A stretch of 64,000 bases of DNA. Source: Leptothermofonsia sp049200465. GTDB taxonomy: Bacteria; Cyanobacteriota; Cyanobacteriia; Leptolyngbyales; Leptolyngbyaceae. The position numbers and the translations under genes were made by a program. Position 1 is the stretch's first letter, and each line of letters starts with the position of its first letter. The notes under the pieces are model-generated. The model had not been told where the DNA came from. It did not search any database and worked only from the letters and a program-made list of their open reading frames with translations. The stretch spans positions 4,030,001 to 4,094,000 of the forward strand of contig NZ_CP120836.1 of the NCBI RefSeq assembly GCF_049200465.1. The letters run 5' to 3'. Shown piece after piece: positions 8,269-17,200 of this stretch.

Positions 8269-9480
8269 TTATTCAGGGTTGGACACCAGTACATTCGACT
8301 GGTAAAGGATACCAGCCTGTTTAAAGCGGTTTAACGCTTCTCCCAGGCGATCGCAATCCGCAATCAAGCTGATTCGCACGTAGCCTTCACCCCCTATACC
8401 AAACGCATTCCCCGGAGTGACTACCACTCCCGTCTGTTGCAACACTGAGAGGGCAAAGTCCGTAGAACCAACCCCCGGCGGGCAGGGAACCCAGAGGTAC
8501 ATGGTGGCTTTCGTTTTGGGTACATTCCAACCCAGTTCGGCTAAGCCCTGGAGCAGAAAATCACGGCGGGTACGGTAACGGGCCTGAACTTCGTGGAGGT
8601 ACACGTCAGGAAGCTGCAAAGCTGTCTCAGCAGCAGTCTGCAAGACTCTAAAAATGCCGTAATCCAGATTGGTTTTCAGGGTGCGTAACCCCTGGATCAC
8701 ATGACGATTGCCGACCACGAAACCGACTCGCCAACCGGCCATATTGTAGGTCTTTGACATCGTATGAAACTCGACGCCAATTTCCTTACCGCCTGGAATT
8801 TCTAACAGACTGGTGGGTTGATAGCCATCGAAGGCGAGCTCAGCGTAACACAGGTCGTGCACCAGCAAGATCTCATAGCGGTGGGCAAAGGCAACCACCT
8901 CTTCAAAAAATTCACGGGGCGCAGTGGCCGCCGTTGGATTGCTGGGGTAGTTGAAATAGAGAATTTTTGCCTGCTTTGCCACAGAGTCAGGGATTGCGGC
9001 AAGGTCAATCAGCCAATCATTTTCGGGTTTCAAGATCAGGCTGTGAATCTGCCCTCCGGCAATGAGTGGACCGCGGAAGTGGGCGGGATAGGCGGGACTG
9101 GGTACCAATACCACATCACCTGGATTGACATAGGCCAGTGCCAGGTGAGTTAATCCCTCCTTCGAGCCCAGTAGCGGTAGCGCTTCCCCATCAGGATCGA
9201 GCTCTACCCCATAACGACGGTTATACCACTGGGTAATAGTGCGACGAAAACTGGCCGTCCCTTCAAAGGGAGGATACCCGTGATTGGCTGGATCTTGAAC
9301 GGCTGCCATAGCAGCTTCGACGACAGGCTGGGGAGTCGCTCCATCAGGGTTGCCCATACCCAGATCGATCAAATCGAGCCCTTGTTCTCTGGCACGCATT
9401 TTGAGTTCATCTAACCGGGCAAACACGTAAGGCGGCAAAAAACGGAGGCGATCGGCAGGTGTGATCCAGTCCAGACTCAT
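8269..9480 (-). CDS. PLP-dependent class I aminotransferase, AlaC-like
   Basis: Fold-type I aminotransferase of 403 residues. The PLP lysine lies in SKTYNMAGWRVGFVVG; other landmarks are GNPDGATP near the N-terminus, YFNYPSNPTAA (phosphate/substrate binding) and GYVRISLIAD (substrate carboxylate arginine). The LPPYVFARLDELK and MGNPDGATP segments resemble E. coli AlaC, which makes alanine from pyruvate and glutamate. Annotators often label such proteins aspartate or LL-diaminopimelate aminotransferase, so the substrate is uncertain. The ATG overlaps the stop of the dehydrogenase upstream by 4 bases, implying translational coupling. Confidence 0.85.
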   Translation of the reverse strand: MSLDWITPADRLRFLPPYVFARLDELKMRAREQGLDLIDLGMGNPDGATPQPVVEAAMAAVQDPANHGYPPFEGTASFRRTITQWYNRRYGVELDPDGEALPLLGSKEGLTHLALAYVNPGDVVLVPSPAYPAHFRGPLIAGGQIHSLILKPENDWLIDLAAIPDSVAKQAKILYFNYPSNPTAATAPREFFEEVVAFAHRYEILLVHDLCYAELAFDGYQPTSLLEIPGGKEIGVEFHTMSKTYNMAGWRVGFVVGNRHVIQGLRTLKTNLDYGIFRVLQTAAETALQLPDVYLHEVQARYRTRRDFLLQGLAELGWNVPKTKATMYLWVPCPPGVGSTDFALSVLQQTGVVVTPGNAFGIGGEGYVRISLIADCDRLGEALNRFKQAGILYQSNVLVSNPE

Positions 9481-10685
9481 TCGGTTACCTCTTCATGGGT
9501 AGGGTGGGGAGTGAGGGTGGGGGAGTAAGAGGGATAAGGTTGACTTATTCCCCCCTTTTCCTCTCTTCTCTCTCCCTGCATAGAAGCAGTTGTGGACACC
9601 ATAGCTGCCATCAACTGCGAAGACTCTACTTTGAAGGGCAGACGGTGAATGTCAGAATTGGGATGGCAGGCGATTTCAGCCGCCCGGTGCAACTCAGAGA
9701 GCGCAATCTCTCCTAATCCCAAATCGTTGAGCGACTGAGGTAAGCCAATCTCGGTGTAAAATTTCAGGAGTTGGTGACGGGCGGTGGCGGCAAGCTGATT
9801 GCCCTGCACAATTTCTTCTAGCCGCAATTGGACCAGAATCCCAAAAGCGACTTTCTCTCCGTGGAGCATGGTGTGGCAGGCTGGCAGATGGGTTAAGCCA
9901 TTGTGAACAGCATGGGCGGCAACCGTGCGGCACTGGGCACCGCCCAATCCGCCAATGACACCGGCCATAAGAACAGTGGCATCGACTACTTCCTGCCAAT
10001 CCTGGCCCCCGATTTCCTGGAGCGCTGTTGCCGACTTTTGAAACAAGATATCGCGCAAGACTCGCGCTTGCTGAACGGCGGCAATGGTCAGGGTTTGCTG
10101 AGAATGCCCACTGCTGACGGAGGCTTCGTACCATTTGGCGATCGCATCCCCAATGCCCGCTATCAGTGTGCGCTGGGGAGCCAGTTTGACCAGGTCGTAA
10201 TCTAACACCAGCAAATCGGGGCAGCGGGCCAGTCCTACATCGTACAAAAATGCGCCCTGGTTGGTATAAACGTTAGAAAGGGCCGTCCAGGCAGCACAGG
10301 TTGCGGCAGAGGTAGGCAGGGTAACCACGGGTAACTGGCACTGAAACGCAACCAGTTTGGCCATATCCATAGCTTTACCGCCCCCCACTCCAATAATCAA
10401 ATCCGCTTGATGGTCAACAACCACCTGCTTCAGAATGGCCAAACGGGTTTCGCTACAGTCGGGGCTGTAGGATGCCCACTGGGTTGCCAGGTCTTGCTGC
10501 TGCAAAACGGGCTGGAGATGAGGTTTGATCACCATCAGGGTGCGATCGCCTGCAATTACCAGGGGGCGGCTACCGAGCTGGGCGATCGCACCTCCTACTT
10601 GAGACAGTACACCATGACCTCGAATCACCTGAGAAGGCGCGATCGCAAGAACCGGGACGAAGGTTGTGGATGCTGACATAGGCAT
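9477..10685 (-). CDS. Iron-containing alcohol/glycerol dehydrogenase family protein
   Basis: A group III metal-dependent dehydrogenase of 402 residues, related to glycerol dehydrogenase. The NAD-binding GVGGGKAMDMAKL and the metal-binding region with AAHAVHNGLTHLPACH and MLHGEKVAFGILVQL are visible. The natural substrate is not predictable; in cyanobacteria this family sits near amino acid and sugar genes. The last 34 residues (after TTASM) are low-complexity and encoded by an intergenic-type repeat tract, so the ancestral C-terminus probably lay near base 9582. An alternative start is the Met at 10679. Confidence 0.82.
   Translation of the reverse strand: MPMSASTTFVPVLAIAPSQVIRGHGVLSQVGGAIAQLGSRPLVIAGDRTLMVIKPHLQPVLQQQDLATQWASYSPDCSETRLAILKQVVVDHQADLIIGVGGGKAMDMAKLVAFQCQLPVVTLPTSAATCAAWTALSNVYTNQGAFLYDVGLARCPDLLVLDYDLVKLAPQRTLIAGIGDAIAKWYEASVSSGHSQQTLTIAAVQQARVLRDILFQKSATALQEIGGQDWQEVVDATVLMAGVIGGLGGAQCRTVAAHAVHNGLTHLPACHTMLHGEKVAFGILVQLRLEEIVQGNQLAATARHQLLKFYTEIGLPQSLNDLGLGEIALSELHRAAEIACHPNSDIHRLPFKVESSQLMAAMVSTTASMQGERREEKGGISQPYPSYSPTLTPHPTHEEVTE
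9488..9583. repeat. Purine/pyrimidine repeat tract inside the dehydrogenase 3' end
   Basis: The plus strand runs GGGTAGGGTGGGGAGTGAGG and then CCCCCCTTTTCCTCTC, a loose G-rich/C-rich palindrome like the spacer repeats at 12.2 and 36.7 kb. Here it is read as protein. Confidence 0.6.
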
Positions 10686-10697
10686 GAAACGGAACGT

Positions 10698-11225
10698 CTA
10701 TGATTTTTCGTCACTCTCCGGTTTAGGTAACTGTGCCAGACTGTCCCGATCGATTTCAACCACAATCCCATCCCCTTCACGGGCCAGGAGAGAACGTTTC
10801 ACCTGCCCCAGATAGAGTGGTTGAGAAACTCCCGGTTTTGGGTGGAGTACGGCTCTGGCTCGAATAGTGAGGAACTGGTCTCCCTGGGACAGACGCCCTG
10901 GAGAGAAAAGTTTTGAAGCCGCCTGACGTAAAGTAGCGTCTAGTTCGGTTTCAGTAATTTGGGGAGGTACCGTAATCACCACCTGGGTTGCCCCAGTGTC
11001 AAACACGCGTGAGTAGCGGACTGCCCCAGGCACATCCGGGCGGCTATAGAAGCCTAAGCTCAGTGCAAACAGACCACCCGTCAAAACTCCCATGAATCCA
11101 GTTACTCCCACCAGGCGAAAGCGAATTCCCCATTTCAGCAGCCATCCGATGATGGTGATAGCTGCACAGAAGAGGGTGAAGTAGCCTGACCAGCGAGCAA
11201 ATGTTAATAGTTGTTCAGTAGACAT
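10698..11225 (-). CDS. Ycf51-like membrane protein (DUF2518)
   Basis: A 175-residue protein conserved in cyanobacteria and in some algal plastids as Ycf51. Two hydrophobic segments (about 13-33 and 38-58, VGVTGFMGVLTGGLFALSLG) anchor a roughly 110-residue soluble domain with VVITVPPQITETELDATLRQ. Function unknown in the family. It lies 12 bases upstream of the dehydrogenase start and 39 bases after the TPR gene, so the minus-strand genes from 12139 to 8269 could form a long transcript. Confidence 0.82.
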   Translation of the reverse strand: MSTEQLLTFARWSGYFTLFCAAITIIGWLLKWGIRFRLVGVTGFMGVLTGGLFALSLGFYSRPDVPGAVRYSRVFDTGATQVVITVPPQITETELDATLRQAASKLFSPGRLSQGDQFLTIRARAVLHPKPGVSQPLYLGQVKRSLLAREGDGIVVEIDRDSLAQLPKPESDEKS

Positions 11226-11264
11226 GGATATTCAAGCAGGTGAATTCAAGCCAGTAAGGAGTAT

Positions 11265-11687
11265 TCAGGATTCAAATAACCATGCCTTGACCCGTTGCAA
11301 ATTCTTCCAATCAGGTTTGCGGGTCAGACCTTCTTCAATGTTCTGCTGCACTTCTTCGCGCAGGTCGGCGATCGCCATCATCAGTTGTTGAGCAACTTCA
11401 ACATGCTCACGCACCCCCTTTTTAGAGGTATCCAGCATAGCAAGCACCAGATTCACTCGTGCTTGTGGATCCTGGGGATTGAGCTTCACTGCTTTATGGG
11501 CAGCCTCATAGGCTTGATTTGGCTTCCCAACCAGCAGGTAAAGCCAGGCCAGACAGGTCCATGCAGAACTACTTTTACGGGAGCGATCGCAAACCTCTTT
11601 GAAGAGTGGAATCAGCGTTTCGGGTGCTTCACCTGCTTTGTAACGCTCAATTCCTTCATCAAAGAGGGCTTCAACAGTCTGAGTCAT
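11265..11687 (-). CDS. TPR-repeat protein
   Basis: A 140-residue soluble helical protein. Residues about 35-75 form a TPR pair (SSAWTCLAWLYLLVGKPNQA, then AHKAVKLNPQDPQARVNL), followed by a longer helical tail (MAIADLREEVQQNIEEGL). TPR proteins mediate protein-protein contacts; the partner is unknown. It is placed between the IscA-type gene and ycf51 on the same strand. Confidence 0.8.
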   Translation of the reverse strand: MTQTVEALFDEGIERYKAGEAPETLIPLFKEVCDRSRKSSSAWTCLAWLYLLVGKPNQAYEAAHKAVKLNPQDPQARVNLVLAMLDTSKKGVREHVEVAQQLMMAIADLREEVQQNIEEGLTRKPDWKNLQRVKAWLFES

Positions 11688-11782
11688 GGGCTAATGAAAG
11701 AGAGGTTGAAAACAGTGGATATAGTTAGCGGGCTATGGCGGATTATGGGCTTGCAAGAATCCTCGGCCATAACCCATTGCCA

Positions 11783-12139
11783 CTACGCAGAAAATGATTT
11801 ACCACACCCGCAAGTTTGGGCAGCATTGGGATTGGTAAATTGGAAGCCGCCCCCAATCAGAGCATCGCTGTAGTCCAGTACCAACCCATAAAGGTAGAGC
11901 ATGCTCTTCGGATCGCACACGACCTTGAACCCTTCGTAGTCGTAAACCTCATCAGTTTCTTGAATGTTGCTGGGGTCCTCAAAGTTCATGGTGTAGGACA
12001 TACCAGAGCACCCGCCACCTTTCACACCAACTCGCAGACATAGGTCTGCCCCTTGCTTTTCCCGCAGCATGAGAACATGCTTTAAGGCGGCATCAGTCAT
12101 CTGAATGCCTCTTTGTGAAGACTGAGCAACTTGAGTCAT
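11783..12139 (-). CDS. A-type iron-sulfur cluster carrier (IscA/SufA family)
   Basis: A 118-residue HesB/IscA-like protein that carries Fe-S clusters or iron to target apoproteins. The three conserved cysteines are C44 (GGGCSGMSY), C110 and C112 (TCGCGKSF). The first 10-12 residues are a short extension. Cyanobacteria usually have IscA and SufA paralogues, which I cannot separate by eye. It has its own short upstream region and may start a minus-strand transcript. Confidence 0.9.
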   Translation of the reverse strand: MTQVAQSSQRGIQMTDAALKHVLMLREKQGADLCLRVGVKGGGCSGMSYTMNFEDPSNIQETDEVYDYEGFKVVCDPKSMLYLYGLVLDYSDALIGGGFQFTNPNAAQTCGCGKSFSA

Positions 12140-12517
12140 GGGATGTTACAACTCCTTGCTGATACCGATTTTAATTTCGCAAGTCTATCCATACTATCAA
12201 GGATAGAACATGTCACGCATCGGAGAAGGGGGAGAGGGGGAAGAGGGAGAGGGGGTGGGGGTGGAAGAGTGGAGGAGTGATGGAGTGATAGGGGGATGGG
12301 GTAATAGGGTCATTGCTCTTTCACCCCTCCACCCATCCACTCTTCCAACCTCCCATTCCCCTTGCCATCTCTTCTCTCAATTTCAAGTCTCATTTCACTC
12401 TATATTTGCCTGGAGGGAGTACAGACAGAATTAGTGTTTAAGATGAATATCTAAACCTTAATTGATCTGCTTCAACCTGCCAGGCTTTGTCCGGTTTTTC
12501 TCGTCCAACAGGTACCT
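12140..12517. repeat. Divergent spacer with G-rich/C-rich palindromic tract
   Basis: Bases about 12224-12375 contain a run of GGAGAGGGGGAAGAGGG-type units followed by CACCCCTCCACCCATCCACT, which can fold back on it. It belongs to the recurrent purine-rich spacer repeats. The remaining spacer must hold the promoters of the IscA-type gene (minus) and the DUF6930-like gene (plus), but no clear box was found. Confidence 0.55.
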
Positions 12518-14149
12518 ATGACTCCGCTTAATCGTTCCACCTGCCGCCGTCTTCAACTGTTGCCGCAAATTCCAAGTGTTTGGGAGGGCGATCGCCGTCC
12601 CTTAACGGCAGATACCCAGGTCGAGGGAGATTGGGTGGATGTGGGGGCAACGGTTCCCCCCAATGGAGATTGCATCCTCTGGGTGGATGGTTCTATGGGG
12701 ATGGTACGGGCAATGGATGTGGTTTCGCCAGAGACCGGACCGGAAGCAGTGGTTCGCACCCTCCTGCGAGCCATGGAACATCCTCACAATCCAGGAACTC
12801 CAGCCCGTCCTCAAAAAATTGTGGTGCGCGATCGCGAAATCTTGTTTTTCTTGCGGGGGGTTTTGCAAGACCTGGACATTGTCATGGACTACGTCCCCGA
12901 TTTGCCACTGATTGACGAAATCTTTCGCGGATTGCAAGATGCCATCAGCGCTCGCCCGCCCCACCTACCCCCTCAATTTGCGAAACAGTTGGAGGAGAAA
13001 GCTCAGGCTATCTGGCAACTGGCTCCCTGGGAAGTTCTGGCCGATCACCAGATTGTAGCAATTGAAATCAACCAGTGGGACATCGGTACCCTGTATGCCT
13101 CGGTGATGGGGATGCTGGGAATGGAGTATGGCATTCTTTTCTATCGTTCTCTAGAATCGCTCAGGCGCTTCCGTCAACGAGTCTTAGCCAATGACTCCTT
13201 TGACCAGATGGAAGAAGCCTTTCTGGGGCAGGACTGTCTATTCATCACCTTTGAAAGTGCAGAGGATGAAAGCTCCGAGGGGAGCAACCTGGCAACTTTA
13301 TCTGCCTCCGAAGTAGAACCTGTGTTTGGGAATCTCCATCCGTTGGAGGGGTTGCGATCGTTCCTCTACGAGGAAGAGGCAGCGGTGCTTTTGATTGCGC
13401 TAGAAGCATTACAACGCTTTATGCGTCAGCATCGCCAGAAGTTTGAGAATGATCAGTTTCCAGCGATTAACAGTCGTTACCGGATTCCTGCACCCGAGGA
13501 AGCAAAATCAGTTAGTACTCAGGTTTCTGTGAAGGTGTTTACCCTCCCCGATCTGGCCGCAGAGTTGCTGGAGATGGCAGGAGTAGATGAAGAAGGTGGT
13601 CCAGGATTTCCGATGGTCCGGGACGATCTGGTGCCTGAGAACTCTTTCCTGAGCCTGGGTGTTGTGCCCTGGGAAATGCTCGACTTCCTGCGGGCAGGAG
13701 CGGAATATCACCAATCCCAGGAGGTGACCGCTGCGGGAGATGGTCTGCCGGTGGTCATGATTCAAACTTCGCGCCCTAAAGCAAAGGCGCTCATCGAGGA
13801 CTTAAAGGACGCCGGAGGGTTGCAGGCGATTTGCTTCAATCCAGGAGAGGATCCGTTTGGAGGTGATCGCTACGATCTCGGCCTCTTCCAAACAGGCAAC
13901 GGCGAACTCCACTTGTTTGGCGAATTTGGAGAAGCAGACCCGGTTCACGTTGCAGCTCGCAAAAAGTGGGACCAGCGTTGCAAAAAAACCAAAGGATGTT
14001 GCGGCTTGATCATTGCCCGTGGGTTAACAGGTGCCAATCGAGGCAATCCCCAATTTAGAGATATGATGGCGCTATTCGAAACCCGTTCCCTTTCACCCAA
14101 GGAGTTGGGGTTGGGAACCCTTCAGCTAGCCGCTGTAGAGTGGATGTAG
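12518..14149 (+). CDS. Conserved cyanobacterial protein, DUF6930-like
   Basis: A 543-residue acidic soluble protein with no signal peptide. The N-terminal 150 residues resemble the domain now called DUF6930 (WVDGSMGMVRAMDVVSPETG; RPQKIVVRDREILFFLRGVL). The middle (about 180-330) contains YGILFYRSLESLRRFRQRVL, and the C-terminal 130 residues hold VMIQTSRPKAKALIEDLKDA and a lysine/cysteine patch (KKWDQRCKKTKGCCGLII). No catalytic motif is recognised. Family name from memory; function unknown. Confidence 0.65.
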   Translation: MTPLNRSTCRRLQLLPQIPSVWEGDRRPLTADTQVEGDWVDVGATVPPNGDCILWVDGSMGMVRAMDVVSPETGPEAVVRTLLRAMEHPHNPGTPARPQKIVVRDREILFFLRGVLQDLDIVMDYVPDLPLIDEIFRGLQDAISARPPHLPPQFAKQLEEKAQAIWQLAPWEVLADHQIVAIEINQWDIGTLYASVMGMLGMEYGILFYRSLESLRRFRQRVLANDSFDQMEEAFLGQDCLFITFESAEDESSEGSNLATLSASEVEPVFGNLHPLEGLRSFLYEEEAAVLLIALEALQRFMRQHRQKFENDQFPAINSRYRIPAPEEAKSVSTQVSVKVFTLPDLAAELLEMAGVDEEGGPGFPMVRDDLVPENSFLSLGVVPWEMLDFLRAGAEYHQSQEVTAAGDGLPVVMIQTSRPKAKALIEDLKDAGGLQAICFNPGEDPFGGDRYDLGLFQTGNGELHLFGEFGEADPVHVAARKKWDQRCKKTKGCCGLIIARGLTGANRGNPQFRDMMALFETRSLSPKELGLGTLQLAAVEWM

Positions 14150-14218
14150 AACCCACTGAAAGCCGCTCTGAAAACCCCTTACGGAAGGCGGACAATTCCC
14201 CCCTATTTGGATTTCAGC

Positions 14219-17200
14219 TTAAAATCGCGTTTCATACTCAATCACGGCCCGGTTGTCCCCCGAAAAGTCCGTTGAAGTCCGGATCAAAATTTCATCATTC
14301 AGGCGGTAGCGCAAGCCAAATTGGGCCGGAACATCTGAAGTCAGAATTTTCAAAACACTGAACGAAAGTGACCCTGTAATATCAATCCCGGCTTCCATTA
14401 CCAGGTCGATGCTAGAACCGCTCCGAGAGTCCCGATTGTTATCGCTGGGAGCAATTGTTGGAGACAGACGAAAATCGCTTAAGCCCAGGGCGTTGCCAAT
14501 GAAACTCTGAACATTGGTCAGAATGGCGGAACCTGCAAAGTCTGCAAGCCCGATGGCTGCACTATTTTGACCCAGAGTGGATATGAAACCACCGCCAATT
14601 AAACTCACAATTTCTGACTCAGTGCGAGCAGGGCTGCTGGTCAATACCAGGTTTTCATTTAACTCGCTGGCTGGCCCTTCAATACGTGCCTGAACTCGTA
14701 TACTCTGTACACTACCGAAGCGAAGAAATGTTGGAGCATCAATAATCTCATTGGATGCTGTACTGGGTAAGCGGCCACCAACGACCTCTGGCACTACGGC
14801 GATTAAACGAATGTCGAGGTTGGGGTCAAGCCCCTGCCTGGGAACGAACTCCGCCCTTTGAGGGTAGCCTCTTGCCAGGGTGAACTGGGTAGTAAACAGG
14901 TTCACTTGACCAGAGTTGAGATTAATCGTACCGCTCGGACGGATGTCATTTAAGTTGCCGTTGAGTGTCAGTTCGCCGGATGCCACGAAATTGAGAAGGG
15001 GCGCATAGACAATGTGAACGTTTCTACCCAGCTCTAGTTTGAGATTATTAAAGTCAACATTGGACTCTGCATTGGCCCCGCCATTGACTGGAGCACTAGC
15101 CCCCTCTGCCTGACCAGCTAGTAAGACCTGCCCATTCTTGAGCTGAATCGCGCCAGCGAGCATTGGGTTCAGCGCCGTTCCCATCACGTCAATGTTGCCA
15201 CCGACATCTCCCCGGTAGAGTCCTTTCAGGTTGAGTTGAATGTTCTCAAGCTTGACCGCAACAAATTTACCGGCATCAGGGTCTTCCAGGGCAAAAGGAG
15301 TTGTTAGAGGCAGGGTTCCAGTTGCAAATATTTGCCCCTGGCTGAATTGACCAGTAAGGGGTTCTGTAATAGTCAGGCGGCCCCGGTTAAAGGTAATGAC
15401 GCCGTTTACGTCGGTGACGGGTTCAGGCAAGGCAAGGGCCTGAAAGGTGGCTCCTTCTAACTGGATGATACCCTGGGCATCGGGTTGTTGCAGTGTTCCC
15501 CTGACTCGAAGCGCAATGGTGCCCTTGCCATCTACCCACGCCACTTGATTATTGAACACGTTCAGAACTGCCAGCCCTTCATCTTTAACGTTGATGTCGA
15601 GACTGATCTGGTCATTGTCTGGCTTCACAGCACCCCCGTAGGGAAGCTGAATCGGAAGGCTACCCACGATGGTAATTGGTTCAGGTTCGCTGATCACTAC
15701 TCGACTGCCAAAGTTAAGCCGAGCATTCGCATACTGGAAATTGCCAAGGGCTTCTTTAACCTCGGTTCCATTCAAGATGCCATTGGTGAGGCTAATTTCA
15801 CCGATCGCCTGGGGATTATCCCAGGTACCTGCCAGGGTCGCGGTAGCATTTAAGTTTCCTTCAATGGGCAGGGGCAGGTTAAGCAGAGGCTGAATTGCTG
15901 CTACTGGAATATTTTCCATCCGAAACTGGCCGGAGGGTTCTTGACCGCCAATTTCCCCAGAGAAACTGATGAAGGATTGATCTGATTGGAAACGCAGTGG
16001 TAGCAGAGTCAGGATGCCATCTTCAAAACTGCCGATCGCCACCACCTGTTGAGCAGAGTAGGGGCCCCAGACCCAGTTTTGCCCCCTTAAGTTAAAGTTT
16101 GCGTTCAACCCAGTTTTGAGAGAGCCCGTGACGCTGATTTCTCCCCCAAAGGTTCCAGTTAATTCTCGCAGTTCCGGGATAGGGGCATCTTCTCGTTGCT
16201 CTCTGGCCAGTTTCAACAGCGTTTCCACCTCCGCTAGGCGACGCAACTGAGTCAGAAGGGGAGCATCATCCAGATCGATGGAAACCGTTTCCACATCGGT
16301 AGCGGAACCGTAAATGGGGGACTGTAGCCCGCGGGTTAAATCTTGCAGATCAAAGAGCTGAAGCAATTCCAATACGTCTTGCAACTGGCCTTGGGCGATT
16401 TTAATTTCCCCTTTGACACTGGGGTCAGCCCCCTGGAGGGTGGCGGTACCATCGATTTGAAAGACGGTATCCCCGCGGCGTAATACTGCGTCGGCCAGAT
16501 TGGCAACCCCATTGGCAAAGCTGATCCGTCCGTCAAATTGATCTGCCCGATAACCGCCAAAAGCGGGATTGGCGATCGCAACCTGCCCCGCTGCGCTTTG
16601 TTTGGTCAGGTCCAGTGCCAGGTTACCACTCAGTTTGCCAGATAGGGGGAACAGGGCTGCGGTGCCGGGGGGGACAAGAATATCGAGCGGAAAATTTTGA
16701 GCATCAACCAGTAGCAGCCCCCCTTGGCTCCTGCCTGTTGCAACGGACTCATCACGCTTGATGTTAAAGGCAAGCAATTGATAATCAGGACCAAGGGCAA
16801 CGGAAATGCGATCGCGTTCCCCCGCCACATTCAAATTCACTCCTCTGGAAACCCGCAGATTGCCCTGCATCAATGGCTCAAAGGCATATCCATTCAACAC
16901 AAACTGCTTCAGGGCTAACTCGCCAGAAACTTTGGGGTCGGTGGGTGTGCCGCCAACTCGCCCAACAAAGTCTACCTGTCCAGAGAAATCCACATTGCCA
17001 GGCAGCGGCAGTGCCAGGGCTTGCAGGCTGTAATCGCGGGTGCGCACATTCAGGTCAAACCCGGTAATTTCAGGGGCACCTGGCCCTTCCAGACGGGCAA
17101 ACACGGCTCCATTGGCACTGAGTCCAGGTGCTGTAGCCTCCTGCACTACGACTTTCTGTCCATCCCACTGAACCTGGGCAGTAAGAGGCTTGCCAACGAT

